Source of the DNA: Mesaphorura yosii | Taxonomy: Eukaryota > Arthropoda > Collembola > Poduromorpha > Tullbergiidae | NCBI GenBank assembly: GCA_009869945.1 | Contig: WIXG01000343.1 | Span: forward strand, 1-64,000 | Reading direction: 5' to 3' | Length of the DNA stretch: 64,000 nucleotides | The notes under the pieces: model-generated | The model's database searches: none | What the model was told of the DNA's origin: nothing | Seen by the model: only the letters and a program-made list of their open reading frames with translations | Shown here: piece by piece, positions 53,901 through 64,000 of the stretch | Numbering within the stretch: the stretch's first letter is position 1 | How the letters are laid out: each line of letters opens with the position of its first letter | Translations under genes and position numbers: made by a program

Positions 53901-56900
53901 GTCTGTTCTTGGAGCTTCGAGGCCTTCAGTTTCTATGGCTGGTCCTCAGTTTAGTGCTGACGGAATCCAAGACCTCTTAACTGAAGTTGAACTCAATGAA
54001 GCTGGATTTTGTGAATGTTCTTATAGGCGTTCCGCCTTTATTGATTTTTCGATATCAAAACTTGATCTGATCACCGAAATACCGAAATGGACACGTCCGT
54101 GGAGATCGAAAAAGATGAAGACAAGGAGAAACAAGTGGCCGAAGCCCGCAGCGCCATCAAAATCGCCGCTTCTCGGCGTTCTGTGGCTTCTGGCGTCAGC
54201 CTCCGCAGTCAAACGAGTCAAAGTCAAGCGCACCGACGACGGAGAGAGCAGGACGAAAAGGACGAAGCTGAAGTCACCCACGGCGGCGAAGGTGATGGTG
54301 GAGAAAGCGAAGACGATGAAACCAACGATGACGGAGAGGGCGAGCCACGGAAGTCGCCCGAGCACCGGAAGTCGAAGAAAAAGGGCAGAAAGCGGCAGCT
54401 CTGGGCGGATTTTAAGAATGGGCTCAAATACTGCTGGTCAGTAGTCAAAGTCCTCCTCTCCCACCCAACCTGGCGAATGAGGAAGCGCCAGGCGACGGTC
54501 CTCACGGCGTGTTTATGTCAGATGGCGAATATGATGACAGTCTTCATGGCGTCGACGACGCCAAACACCGTGTACACAAAAGTCTACGCCCTGAGCGCGG
54601 GGGAAGTCTACCTGGAGGAGGTCATGTTTTTCTTTGACGTTACGCTTTGTTTTGCTGGATACTCGGTACGATGTCTAACAGAATCTGGGCCTCGGCTTCG
54701 GCTGGCGGTCGAGGCACTAATCGTAATTCGAGCTTGAATTTGAATTTCGCGGCAGGGCAAAGCCTGGCACGCGCTTCCTTGGCTGATCTTTACCCCATTT
54801 TACTGGATTTATCAGCTTTACTGCATCGGGCGACTCGCCTATTCGTCGGCTACTACCCCGCTCGACATCTACCGCACAATCCGCCTGTACGACCTCCTGA
54901 CCCGGGCCTTTGTGATCCCGTACTTCTTCCTTGTCATCTACCGCACGTTTTGCTACCTCGTCACCAAACTCAAAGCCGGTATTTCGTACGACCCGCGCGA
55001 CGAGCACGTGCCCGTCATCACGGCCGATGTCATTCGCCAGCTCGAACAGATCGCGGCCAAGCAGGGTATGTCCCCCCCCGAGGCGCTCCTCTACATTTAC
55101 AAGCGGACGGGGACGAATTGGGGAGTCACGCACACTGCGCTCAAGTTTGACCCGAACGCCAAGCTACCGCAATACCGAGGAAGATAAGCAGATAAACACT
55201 AGATAAAGATTAAGATTGATTATGTTTATTGCCATTGCCATTACTTAGAAATTGGAATTTTGATGTATCTCGTAAATTAGCGATTAAATCAAGGGCCCTC
55301 CTTCTTGAAATTGTCGACAGAATCCTTGAAACCATTGACGAGGTCCCTCACGTCCTTCGCCGTCAAGTTTCTGGTGACAGTGCGCTCTAGAACCTTCTTG
55401 CAAAGCAGCGAAAGGGTGCCGTACAAGTTCAGAACCTTGGCCAGTGGTTTTCCAGGCGCGTGCTTCTCTATGTCTGCCAGCAGCTCCTTCAGCAGGTCGG
55501 TGTACTTGTTTGTGCGTGAATTCCCTCCAAAGTGCGCCGCATCCGAAGCCAGGAGGGATTGGAAGTAGCAGCTGACTTCCTTTGCCGTCGGCTGGCGCAT
55601 GACGAGTGATTTCTGAAGGGACGAGCCGCTGTCCACGAATTCCAGGGCGTTTTCCGTGTCCTTGAGATCACAGGTCGCCGTAGTCAGCACAATGACGGGC
55701 TTTCTTCGGAGTAGCTCGAGCTGAGTGCAGAAAATGTCTTTGGCACGCGTGTCCATGCTCGCCCATAGTTTGTCGATTGACGGCAGGAAGATGATGATGT
55801 TGCTCTTGAAGCAGGTGTGAATCTGGTTGAAGAACTCCTTCAAGTACTCGATCGGGCCCAAGCTCGGAATTGAGCCCAATCCAAGGCTGAATGCCGGTAC
55901 ACGCTCCGGGTCGACTGCTGCCAGCACCGCGGGGAGAATTTGCACGTTGAGGATACGAAGTGTCGATGGGGTCGTATGCCAAACGTGAAGGAGCTTCACT
56001 CCGAGTTCGGCTGCGGCTGCTGTCGACGACGATTCTTCTGGGACGTACAAAGACTGCAGTCGATTTTGAATCTCGATCGTGATTCCATCTAAGCAAGCAA
56101 GGAAATTCAAGGAAAGGCAAGGATTCGTAAGAGTCTACGCATTCAAATGCATAATGCAAACTTACCAAGAAGTGGTTTCATAGTTTCATGGAGAGCTTCG
56201 CCAGAGAAGTACGCGTTCCCGAACACGTTCGAGTTTGACTTTTTACTGTGCCCAATCGCGGTCGCCCAGTCTTCATGTGTGACCTGCAGCAGTTCGAAGG
56301 GCTGACTCTTCTTCGAGTTCGCTGCTCGGTCTCGAGCCGCGTCGAAGGCATGCCGACAGAGCTGCTCCAAGTCCGCGCCAGTGTAGCCCACCGTCTGTCG
56401 CGCGATGAACGTCAGCTCCTGCTCCGAAGGCTTCGTGCGCCATTTGGCGAGGTGAATGTCCAGAATTTGTCGGCGTCCTTCCTGATTTGGAGGCTGAAAA
56501 CCCAGCTGCTTGCCGAGTCTGCCTGGACGCTGGATTGCTGGGTCGATGGCTTCCAGCCGGTTCGTCGCCCCAATCAAGAAAACTTCCCCACGTTTGACAG
56601 CGTCGATTTCGCCCAACAGTGTCGTGACCACGTTTGAATAAAATTGATATTCTGAGAAACAGCCACACATAAGATGTAAAATGCAAAAATTGAACGAGTC
56701 ATACAAATATTCGCAATTAGCGAATAGGCAAATAGAACTTACGTCCTTCAGCTCGTGCTGGACAGAGGCCGTCCATCTCGTCAAAGAAAATGATGCTTGG
56801 CGCAGCGTTCTTGGCTTGTTGGAAGAGTTCGCGGAGATTTCGTTCAGTCTCCCCAATAAACATGTTGAAGCAGTCTGTCCCCTTTCGCAGAAAGAAGGAC

Positions 56901-59900
56901 ATCGGGTATTCAGAGTTTCGGTTCACTTCCGCAGCGAAGGCTTTTGCGAGCAGGGTTTTTCCAGTGCCGGGCGGTCCATGGAAGATTATGCCTACAAATA
57001 ATCAAAGTTACATTACGCGTAATTGCATAAATTAATTGTTGAATTAGCTTACCTTTCTCTGGTTCATAACCCCAGGCGTCTCGGAGTGCCTGCTGATTCT
57101 TGAAGGCGTAGAGAACGTGATCCTTCATGTATCTGACTTGCTCTGTCAGTCCACCAACGCTGTCCAACGAAAGATTCTCGTCGATGGCCTCGTTTCCTCT
57201 ATTGCCGCTGCCCCGGCCGTTGCCATTATTACGGTTGTTGCCGTTGCCATTCCCTTCGTCGTCGTCCTCTCCTTCATCATGCGGAGGAAGTGCATTTAAA
57301 GTGAATGCCATCGGAATTGGAATCGGGACGAGGTCCTTGGCCACCGCTCCTCTTAATTCGACGCCCGTGCCTGTGCTGTCAACTAAAACCGGAACGAGAG
57401 CCCAATTTAAGTAAGAGTTCAGTTAAATAAGCCCAATTCGCTGGCGCTGGATCCTTACCATGTCCACCGTTGCGAGGCCACTGCTGCCCACTTTGCGTTT
57501 GCACGGAGTCTCTGCCATCGACGGATTTGACCAACGCCGGCACCGGTGTTCGTGATCTTGAGCACGACGTCGACGGTGACGGTGGCGAGTGCTCTCGCTT
57601 CGAAATTTTCTTTCTGCTTGGACGAGAAGGATCAGACTTGGACTTGGCCCTACCTCTGGCCATGATAAACGCGACAAATTACGAAAAAAAGTTAAAAGGC
57701 GCCCAGGAAGGTTTATTTTTACAAAATTATGAAACGGAGAATTATATCGATGTCGAAGACACGTCGACGCAGGTCGGATCAGTGATACGAATCTCTGATC
57801 GCCATCATCTCTCTCGATTGGCTCGATGTATGCACGCAATACAAAATACGACTCGTAAGTCGTTAGTCGTAATAACAAACGCATAAAAAGCTCAATGACA
57901 ACAGAAAAATAAGCGAAAATTGAAGTCTTCATTTATTATGAGACTCAAAATTGATCATTCAACTAAATAACAGCATAGAAATAGAGATTACAGTAAGTTG
58001 GGAATTTAACTACTTGACTAAGGATCCAACTTCGGCAGCATTTAATTAGGGCTGCGGCTACATGAAATTTTCTTAATCTTAAACACTCACACTCGTCAAA
58101 GTGCTCGCCGGTTTCCTATTGCGTCTTGATCCTTAATCGTCCCATATCTCTTCTTTTCCTCCGCACTCTTTCTCGTAACTTTCGGCCAGTGACACGAGGA
58201 ATGCTTTGTATTGCGGGTCAACTCGGCTGAGTCCAGCTGCTCTTGCATTGACGGCGGAGGGATTGACATCCGTAGAACTCTGAATAGATAAGGCAACCAG
58301 ATCACCAAATCTTAGTTTATTTTTTAAGGTTATGCGTATTCATGATAAGACTAGACAACTTACGAACACAAATTTTTCCGGTTCATTGTTGGCTGCTGTT
58401 GGTCCAGCGCCTGCTCTTTTCTCCTTCTCCGTCTTCCAGGGCCGTCGGGGTTTCCTTCGGTTATCAGTCGCTTGTGCAGGTGTCGAGTTTTTTCGCTGTG
58501 GCGCGGGACCTTGCCCGTGCCCGGAATTGCCGTTTCTGTCTCCGCCTCGTCCACGCGCAACAGTAGCAGTAGTCCATGTTTGTGCTCTCGGTCTACCCCC
58601 AGAATGATTGCGCGCCCTAGCCAAGGTCGATTTCGATTCACTTTCAATTTGCCAAGCCGAAATATCGCCGTATCTTGCGTATCTGTCGTAGCCTGGCTTC
58701 CCAACCTTCTCCCACCACGGGTCAGGTGGGTGTTGAAGGTGGAGGTCCGTGACTAAGGCGTTGCTTAATTTCTTTACTTCCTCGTCCTCCTTTGGAGCTG
58801 CGGGCTTGCTCTTCTCGGGCGGTGGAGGCGGCTGTGGCGTTGGAGTAGCTGGCATCGACTTGACCTTGGATTCTTCTTTGTCATCAGTGAATTTGCCATA
58901 CAGCATTCGCTGGCGGAAGTAGCTACACAAACAAAGATTCGCATCAGTTTTCAGTCGTCGAATGTCGAAAAGACGAAATTATGAGTTATTTCTTCATATG
59001 AAAGTAACTTACCAGGTCATCTTGTCAATTAATCCGATAAGAAACGGAAGTAATCCAAATTGAATCCCACGAAGGGTCAGATCTTGTCAACACTCAGCAG
59101 TCAGAAGCACATGAGTTAATTAATTGTTGAAGTCAAACTCGAAGTTAAAGTCGAAGTCGGAAGCAAATTTTGCGTCACATTCATCTGAGTGGGTGGATTT
59201 GTCTGGTCTGGAAAGTACGAGCAAAACAAAAACAGAAGTACGAGCCGAGCTCAGGACGAAGAGAATATGCAGATTAGATTACGTGCATAACCCCGTGCAA
59301 GGCAAAGCACGTGTAAAGGTTCTGCAGCGTTTATGATTTGCCGGAAAAGATAAGAAATCGCCATAGTTTCAATAAGATTCCAACTTCGTGCAATTTTTTG
59401 TCGATGTCGAAGATAGTATGAATTAGCAACCATAAACAAAAGCGCAGCAGCACACGGACGTAGTCGTACGAAACTTAACCAAAGCAAACCACGGATGCGG
59501 AAGCGGAAGCACAAGCAGATGTGACAATCTCCAGTCTCCTTTACTTCCAGCATCCAGCAGGAGTGTAGTACGAATCCAGAATTTCCAGCCCCAGATGTTG
59601 ATGACAGATATTGATGATGTTTCCGCACAGAATATTCCCGCCTGACTGCGTGCCTGCCTGTGCGAGATGCAGAATGCAGATGCAGTTTCAGAAATTCCGC
59701 ATCCGCATCCGCATAATGTTTATACATTGGAATTCCATTCCAGTGCACTGCTGCGGCGCTGGAATTTCAGCCAGCCAGATTTCAGATTTCATTACCGTCA
59801 CGTCAAACCTTTGCTGCGACTGTGATTCCGTCGAAGTGTGTGAATATCGTTATCGTAAATCAGCAATACGCAATAATTTCGAGATGATCTCGCATTAGCA

Positions 59901-60135
59901 TTAGCATAGTAAAGGAAAAGAAGGGTTTCGGTTGACAGATGACGTGGCGTGAATTCTGACTAATAATTTCGTGTTTTTGTGGTTTTACAGGAGGCTGCCG
60001 GCTCCCATCGCACTGGAAGGGCAAGTGGTTCCAGTCCGGGTTCCCGTCCCCGCTCCCGATCGACGACCGCTCCATCGGACACAAGGGTCTCTGCCTCGAA
60101 AGCTCGGACAATGGCAAATTCCTCTTTTACGACGC
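38965..60135 (+). CDS. Secreted protein with CRLPxxWxGxWFQSG signature (DUF7044-type), 3' partial
   Basis: Three exons are visible: 38965-39124, 42865-43068 and 59991-60135. All joins are phase-consistent (1, 1, then ending in 2), and the gene must continue past 64000. Exon 1 gives a start and signal peptide (GILLLSLLLRLHTGSVSA), then a Gly/Ala/Glu-rich stretch. Exon 2 is a histidine/proline-rich linker (NHHHQIFDPDAPALAPP). Exon 3 encodes GGCRLPSHWKGKWFQSG and, a little on, HKGLCLESSDNGKFLFYD. I associate this signature with the first domain of a family of uncharacterised arthropod extracellular proteins (DUF7042-7045 group); the name is from memory. The next expected block, with the partner cysteines, is not found before 64000. 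The introns of 3740 and 16922 bases contrast with 60-170 elsewhere, and the second contains three whole genes. A 5' UTR exon probably starts at 38872. Confidence 0.75.
39125..42864 (+). other. Intron 1 of the WFQSG-signature gene
   Basis: 3740 bases bounded by GTAAGC and TTTACAG. It contains degenerate GATGCT repeats at 39856-39927 and no coding frame that I support. Confidence 0.65.
39856..39927. repeat. Interrupted GATGCT repeats
   Basis: Several TGATGCTGA units occur in two clusters (39856-39868 and 39901-39927), separated by AAGAAG-rich sequence. Confidence 0.6.
43437..43454. repeat. (GTCGTA)3 tandem repeat
   Basis: Three perfect 6-base units, seen directly. Confidence 0.88.
44434..44453 (+). 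repeat. Dispersed 20-bp repeat, copy 2
   Basis: Identical to 7842-7861 over 20 bases and divergent immediately outside. Confidence 0.85.
47951..47970. repeat. (CTCTG)4 tandem repeat
   Basis: Four perfect CTCTG units, seen directly. Confidence 0.9.
53239..53286. repeat. ACTGG-rich patch
   Basis: The word ACTGG recurs repeatedly within about 50 bases. CTGGA words are frequent across the window, but this is one of the denser clusters. Confidence 0.5.
54087..55187 (+). CDS. Orphan multi-pass membrane protein with charged N terminus
   Basis: Two exons (54087-54665, 54756-55187) encode 336 aa. The 90-base intron is phase 0 at both ends. The ATG has G at -3 and G at +4. I do not recognise the family. 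Residues 1-105 are highly charged and low complexity, with an acidic run around 62-86 and basic runs, so this part is probably disordered and cytosolic. Hydrophobic segments follow near 136-156, 178-190, 202-220 and 244-262. The soluble tail has motifs RLYDLLTRAF, GISYDPRDEHVPVITADV, LEQIAAKQGMSPPEALLYIYKRTGTNWGVTHTALKFDP and ends RGR. The even hydrophobic pattern and clean splice support a real gene. It lies on the same strand as its host intron. It ends 101 bases from the stop of the opposing ATAD2-like gene, so the two 3' UTRs probably overlap. Confidence 0.75.
55225..55230 (-). terminator. Poly(A) signal for ATAD2-like gene
   Basis: TTTATT on the plus strand (AATAAA on minus), about 60 bases beyond the stop at 55289. 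Confidence 0.6.
55289..57663 (-). CDS. ATAD2/TBP7-like AAA ATPase lacking a bromodomain
   Basis: Five exons (57663-57459, 57382-57053, 56991-56743, 56651-56166, 56088-55289) encode 689 aa. Residues 1-68 are serine/arginine/proline-rich. Residues about 100-130 hold an acidic GNGNNRN tract. The first AAA module starts at LSLDSVGGLTEQV and is complete: Walker A GPPGTGKT 184-191, FLRKGTDCFNMFIGETERNLRELF 212-235, Walker B IIFFDEMDG 245-253, sensor GATNR 289-293 and RPGR 303-306. The last is followed by LGKQ where ATAD2 has FDRE, so an arginine-finger change is possible. FLRKGTDC/FIGETER matches ATAD2's FMRKGADC/WVGESER. The second module (exon 5) keeps the spacing but has no Walker A. The protein ends where ATAD2 would continue into its acetyl-lysine-binding bromodomain. 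ATAD2 proteins act on chromatin. The gene is nested, antisense, in intron 2 of the host gene. Confidence 0.88.
57664..58132. other. Spacer between two nested minus-strand genes
   Basis: About 470 bases holding the ATAD2-like promoter and the 3' UTR of the orphan gene. A minus-strand AATAAA lies at 57932-57937. No coding frame is supported. Confidence 0.5.
57932..57937 (-). terminator. Poly(A) signal for the RG/proline-rich orphan gene
   Basis: AATAAA on the minus strand, about 200 bases beyond the stop at 58133. Confidence 0.5.
58133..59020 (-). CDS. Orphan proline- and RG-rich protein
   Basis: Three exons (59020-59013, 58922-58364, 58279-58133) encode 237 aa. The first coding exon holds only ATG ACC TG (8 bases), then a strong GTAAGT; the phases agree. 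I do not recognise the family. After MTCYFRQRMLYGKF come a lysine/proline linker and a compact, probably conserved block (EEVKKLSNALVTDLHL, DPWWEKVGKPGYDRYARYGD). A long Arg/Gly/Asn-rich disordered stretch of RNA-binding type follows, then an ordered C-terminal block (NPSAVNARAAGLSRVDPQY, KAFLVSLAESYEKECGG) ending EEIWDD. Two aromatic-rich blocks around a disordered RG region suggest an adaptor protein, but no function is established. If the micro-exon is wrong, translation could start at the internal ATG in RQRMLYGKF. The gene is nested in intron 2 of the host. Confidence 0.7.
59021..59990. other. End of giant intron 2
   Basis: About 970 bases between the nested orphan gene's start and exon 3 of the host gene. 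It must carry the orphan's promoter and ends in GGTTTTACAG. Nothing else is recognised. Confidence 0.55.
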
Positions 60136-63100
60136 GTAAGTCAATTAATTCGTCTATCGTATTCTACGAAGTTTGGGCCTCTTTTCTTAGTCATCTTTCA
60201 TCCAATGCAGTTGCAATTGCAATTACTCGTTTAATAAACCCGGCTCGGTTCGCGTTGCCATTGCGTGTCCGTGTCGTCTTTTGTACAAAAATTTCTTAAT
60301 TACGAAAAAACGAAAGAAACCTGCAAGAACAGAGCACAAAGCATAAAAAAGGAGTTGCGTGTTGCAGAAGAAAGAAAATCGTCCGCAAGTCTGCACTGTA
60401 CATTAAAAGATGTAGATGAAGATGAGGATGGATTCAACAAAATGGAAATTAGTGAACGCGACAACGTCAGCGACTGCGTCGCGACGTAACTCACGCGACT
60501 TGTGCCGTGTCGTGCCGGTTTCTTAAAGACTTAATTTCTTGCAACACGAAATGCAGGCTTGGTGATGCAACTGAACTGCCAACTGCATAATGGAAATAAT
60601 GAGCCAGAAGTTTTCCGTTTTTCCGTTCGCTTTTTCCCTGAAGAGCATTAAGATAAATGCCCAACTCTTTTCTACTGCTGCTGCTGGTCATTAGCGAAAT
60701 GCGAAATAGCGAAATGCGATACAAAACTTTCTCGGCCTTCTTCGCCTCGCGACTCTCGTTTATTGCAGTTGCAAATTCGCCCTGACATTCGCCGAATCGA
60801 ATTCGCGGCCGACCCGGGAATTTCGAATTTTCTGGGTGCAACTGAGTGCATTTGCGTCCACATTATTTTTCTTGTCCTGGTATTCGGAATTCTGCCGTTT
60901 TGCTGTTTTCCTATGTGTTGCTTTTGTTTTTCTATTTCTGGTAAACCGAAATTGAAATTGTCAGCCACGCCAGTGCGCCAGGCCAGGTCATTAGTTTCTC
61001 TGCTCTTTGCATTTACTTTTCTTTCGTCTTGAGTAAATGTTGTGAATTCTTTGGCTGCTTTTTGTGTTGCGGTTTCCAGCAGCAGTAAGAAAAACACGAA
61101 CCACGAGCAACGAGCTTCGTGACAGCTGCTTGCTTTTGTTTTTGTATTTCTGTGCATTTCTTGCTGACTTTGCAGAATGCTGCGGTCGCCGTCTTTCTTT
61201 TGTTTACTAAAGTGAATATCAATCGAGCCTGAAACCCAAATCGCGTCGTGAAGAGCAGAACAGCAGAATTTACATTTATGTGAATTGTGAAATGGGAGGA
61301 CGCGAACCTAAACAGCAAACGGGCTCTTTTAGCCGCCTGGAATTCTGATCTTGTAACCTCCTTCTACGCATTTTTCAAGCATTTCATGCATATTTTCATG
61401 CCTTCTTGCCTGCCCTGCTGGCTCTTTGTCGTCGTCTCCTTTGTCTTTGCCTTTGTTTTCGAGATCTAGTGCCCGAGAACAGGCCATTAGCGCAATTTAT
61501 GACTCGTCGTCAACGCCGAGAGAGTCGAGCATCCATTAAAAACCAAGAATCGTTTTATCGTAAAGCGAATAGCAAAGACGAAGGCGAAGCAGTCATTGTC
61601 ATTAATTGCTTTGCTATTTGCCATCTTTCGAGTTCTTTCGCGATTGCTTAAGTAAGCATGAGAAATTGTTGACAAATTACGAAAAAAATCATCAGTCGGC
61701 TCTTTCATTAATTATCAGGCTAAAAGGCCAGACGCACAAAGCGTAAGCGAGAAGAAGACCAAGATGAAAGAGAGCCAGCTTATGAACAGGAATTAAGCAG
61801 GGATTACAAGTTCAATGCCTCCAAGACGGGATGGCACGAGCTTGGGCTGAAAGGTGATTGAGTGAACCTGACAATGCATGACACAAGCCAAAGAGGAAAT
61901 TTATCCAGGCAATTATTTGGAAAGTCAATTCAACCGCAGCGCAGGCCGCGGCTCGAAGAAAGTTCAAATAACAAAAGAAACTGAGAACGACCGGGCCAAG
62001 CCAAGCCACAAAGTAGGCCAGAAATTCCAGCAGCCTTTTCTTTTCCTGGAAATTCTTTTTAATTTCCGAGATTCATTGAGCCGAGTCGAGACAAGAAGAA
62101 AAGCCCTGCTGGAAGTAATCGAGATTTTAGAATCCGGGCCATGAACTTTAATTTGATGGCCGGGCCCGTGCCGACCAAATCTGTGAAACGCGAAAAGGCG
62201 AATGACGAGTTCTAGATTTCTTTCTAGACAATGGCACGCATCACACACGGTAATCGGAAAGGATTGACGTCTGACCGATAAAACTCTTACACGACCTGGA
62301 AAGAATTAAGAACGTTGAGTTCCTCGATTTACGACTTGGGCTATTACTTCATTCTACTCAAGTCGCAGTCGCGGACGCGTATAACTCTTTTGATTTGATG
62401 TCGCCTGAGCAGAGCAGAGCTCTAATCCAATTTTCGCAATAGGCAATGCGATTTGTGATTGAGTGTTACACGTCTCTCGCGACACGGCAGGGCAGAGATC
62501 TAATGAAATTGGTCCCATCTTGACGGCTCGTAAAACGTAAATGATTTAAGATGTTGCCACGTCGTGCCAAGCAAAGCTTTATTGTAGGCCAGGCCAGGAC
62601 AGCCCTCAGGAAATGCTTTCCTGCCAACGCCACGCCACGCCGAGCCAAACCGTCTTGATTAGATTACATAAAACGGAGTGAAATCATAAAATTAAGTAAC
62701 GTGGTGGAATAAAATGATGAAAAGGACTTTCGGCGCCTCTTCCATTGATTTTCATCTGTACACGGGGCTTTTGAGCCATGGAGCACGGATTTGCAACGAG
62801 CTGAGACAATGCGCAATTAAGTGGGACAAGATTTATGGAAATGGCAGACAAGGCGAGGCAAACGAACGGACGGTCGGTTTGTCCAGTGACGTACACGCAC
62901 GAGCAGCGGCATAAAAATACTTACCATTAAGACAATGGACAGCACATTTCGAGTTCCCACGCATTACGACTGCCATTGCCTTGCCAGTAATTCAATAGGC
63001 ACAAAAGACGCGACAAGCGAGGCTTTTGCATTTACAAAGTAGAAAGTACAAATCCCTTTGCATTTTACAAAGACAATGGCCACGGAGCACGGCGCACGAA

Positions 63101-64000
63101 TTCGAATTCAAATTCGGGGATTTGGTGGCTAGGTCTGTTAGTCGTCTTCGTTTTTGGCTTTTAGACGAGTCCGAATCCCGAGTTTTGTGAACCCGTGCTT
63201 GTCCTGGCGGTTATTGCCACCCGCAGCGATTTATAATTAATTCTTACGCGTTACGTCGTGTCATAAATTGAGAATTGACTTCAATTTCAAACGAGCCCAC
63301 GCCACGCTCACGTCCGTTCATAAATACACACGTTGACAAGTGCTTATAATTGCTTTTATGTAAATTAAGACACCAAACAACCCCAAAGCATTGACTCATT
63401 GACAATGCACTGTTTTGGCGTGGCGTGACGATTTCTTACTTAAACTGCGTTTTTTAAACCTTAAACCGCATTCCACTCACACGGCCGCAAGTTGCAAATT
63501 GCACTGGACACGTTACAAGAAAATTTCGTGTACTTTCGCAAAAACACGGAACACGAAAGTACGTCGCAAAGAAAATGGACATGTAAAATTTGGCGGACGG
63601 ATTTTCAATTTGCGAGGCGAGTTATTGAGTGAGAGAGCGCAGCAACCATTTCTCATAATAATTATCCAATTCCGTGCGTCCGTCTCATAACAATCTTCTT
63701 TGTTTTCATAAATTACGGCCATGGTCGTGATCGTGTTCGCTTCTCTTCTCTTCGCATACTCGTTTTAATGAGCCTGAGCCTGCTCGCTGCCTGTAAACCA
63801 CTTTATTATAATAAGCTAGAAATTTCGCGTATCGCGTGAGCATTCGGGACGGGAAAAACGAAAGAAAAATGATGATGTATCGTTTTCATTATGTTTCTGA
63901 AACTGAAACTTGATACGCTTGTTATTTACGACTGCTATTTGCTATTTTGCTTGTTAATGCTTGTTTTCTCACCGTTCGTGCTCGTAATGCTCTTGAAAGG
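60136..64000. other. Region after the last visible exon of the WFQSG-signature gene
   Basis: About 3.9 kb, inferred to be the start of intron 3 of the host gene. No frame shows the expected continuation of the domain. TGGCGTGGC words occur at 63416-63424 and, on the minus strand, at 60964-60972 and 62629-62637. No other gene is supported. Confidence 0.5.

Larger units (their letters stand above)
43069..54086 (+). other. Left part of giant intron 2
   Basis: About 11 kb of the 16.9-kb intron before its first nested gene. No convincing coding exon was found on either strand. Simple tracts include (GTCGTA)3 at 43437-43454, (CGTA)3 at 46187-46198, (CTCTG)4 at 47951-47970, (ACGT)3 at 51961-51972 and an ACTGG-rich patch around 53239-53286. 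A copy of the 20-bp dispersed repeat sits at 44434-44453. Confidence 0.6.

Noticed and set aside
53935-54444. 169-codon frame overlapping the orphan membrane gene
   Set aside because: It is in a different frame from the two-exon model that yields membrane segments; its K/R/S-rich translation is a shadow of the charged N terminus.
1-64000. tRNA, rRNA, transposase, reverse transcriptase or CRISPR signals
   Set aside because: No GGTTCRANNCC-type box with a matching A box, no recognisable transposon protein and no spaced repeat array were found by eye. A tRNAscan-SE or RepeatMasker run could overturn this.

Overview
The window is animal (metazoan) nuclear DNA. Its genes are split by short GT-AG introns, mostly 60-100 bases; there are no operons, and AATAAA poly(A) signals follow several genes. 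The proteins present are an endoplasmic-reticulum M28 metallopeptidase, DMAP1, a HELZ-type RNA helicase, an ATAD2-type AAA ATPase, a flavin monooxygenase, a CAP protein, and a secreted protein with the CRLPxxWxGxWFQSG signature that I associate with arthropods and other ecdysozoans. This mix fits an arthropod or a close relative. The species cannot be read from the sequence, and a non-insect hexapod or crustacean-like genome is only a guess. I found no tRNA, rRNA, transposon or CRISPR that I can support by eye.

Layout. 1-9708 is about 9.7 kb without a convincing gene. 9709-10788 (+) is a three-exon secreted CAP/GAPR-1-like protein. 14374-15975 (-) is a flavin-containing monooxygenase. 17248-18088 (-) is an orphan cysteine-rich protein. 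19025-22336 (+) is a complete nine-exon ERMP1. It converges tail-to-tail on a sixteen-exon HELZ-like helicase (28279-22852, -) that ends in a UBA domain. 30574-32555 (+) is complete DMAP1, with a 5' UTR intron. About 6.4 kb without genes follows.

From 38965 to the right edge runs a large secreted-protein gene (+). It has three visible exons separated by introns of 3.7 kb and 16.9 kb and continues beyond the window. The 16.9-kb intron holds three complete genes: an orphan membrane protein (54087-55187, +), an ATAD2-like ATPase with no bromodomain (57663-55289, -), and an orphan RG/proline-rich protein (59020-58133, -).

How the genes relate. I see no common pathway. DMAP1 (NuA4/SRCAP chromatin complexes), the ATAD2-like ATPase (chromatin) and the HELZ-like helicase (RNA) are nuclear or RNA housekeeping functions. 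ERMP1 and FMO act at the endoplasmic reticulum, and the CAP and WFQSG-signature proteins are exported. The main points of interest are the nested genes in one giant intron, the unusual domain make-up of the helicase and the AAA protein, three orphan proteins, and dispersed short repeats in the gene-poor DNA. All exon joins were worked out by hand from splice consensus and reading phase; none has transcript support here.
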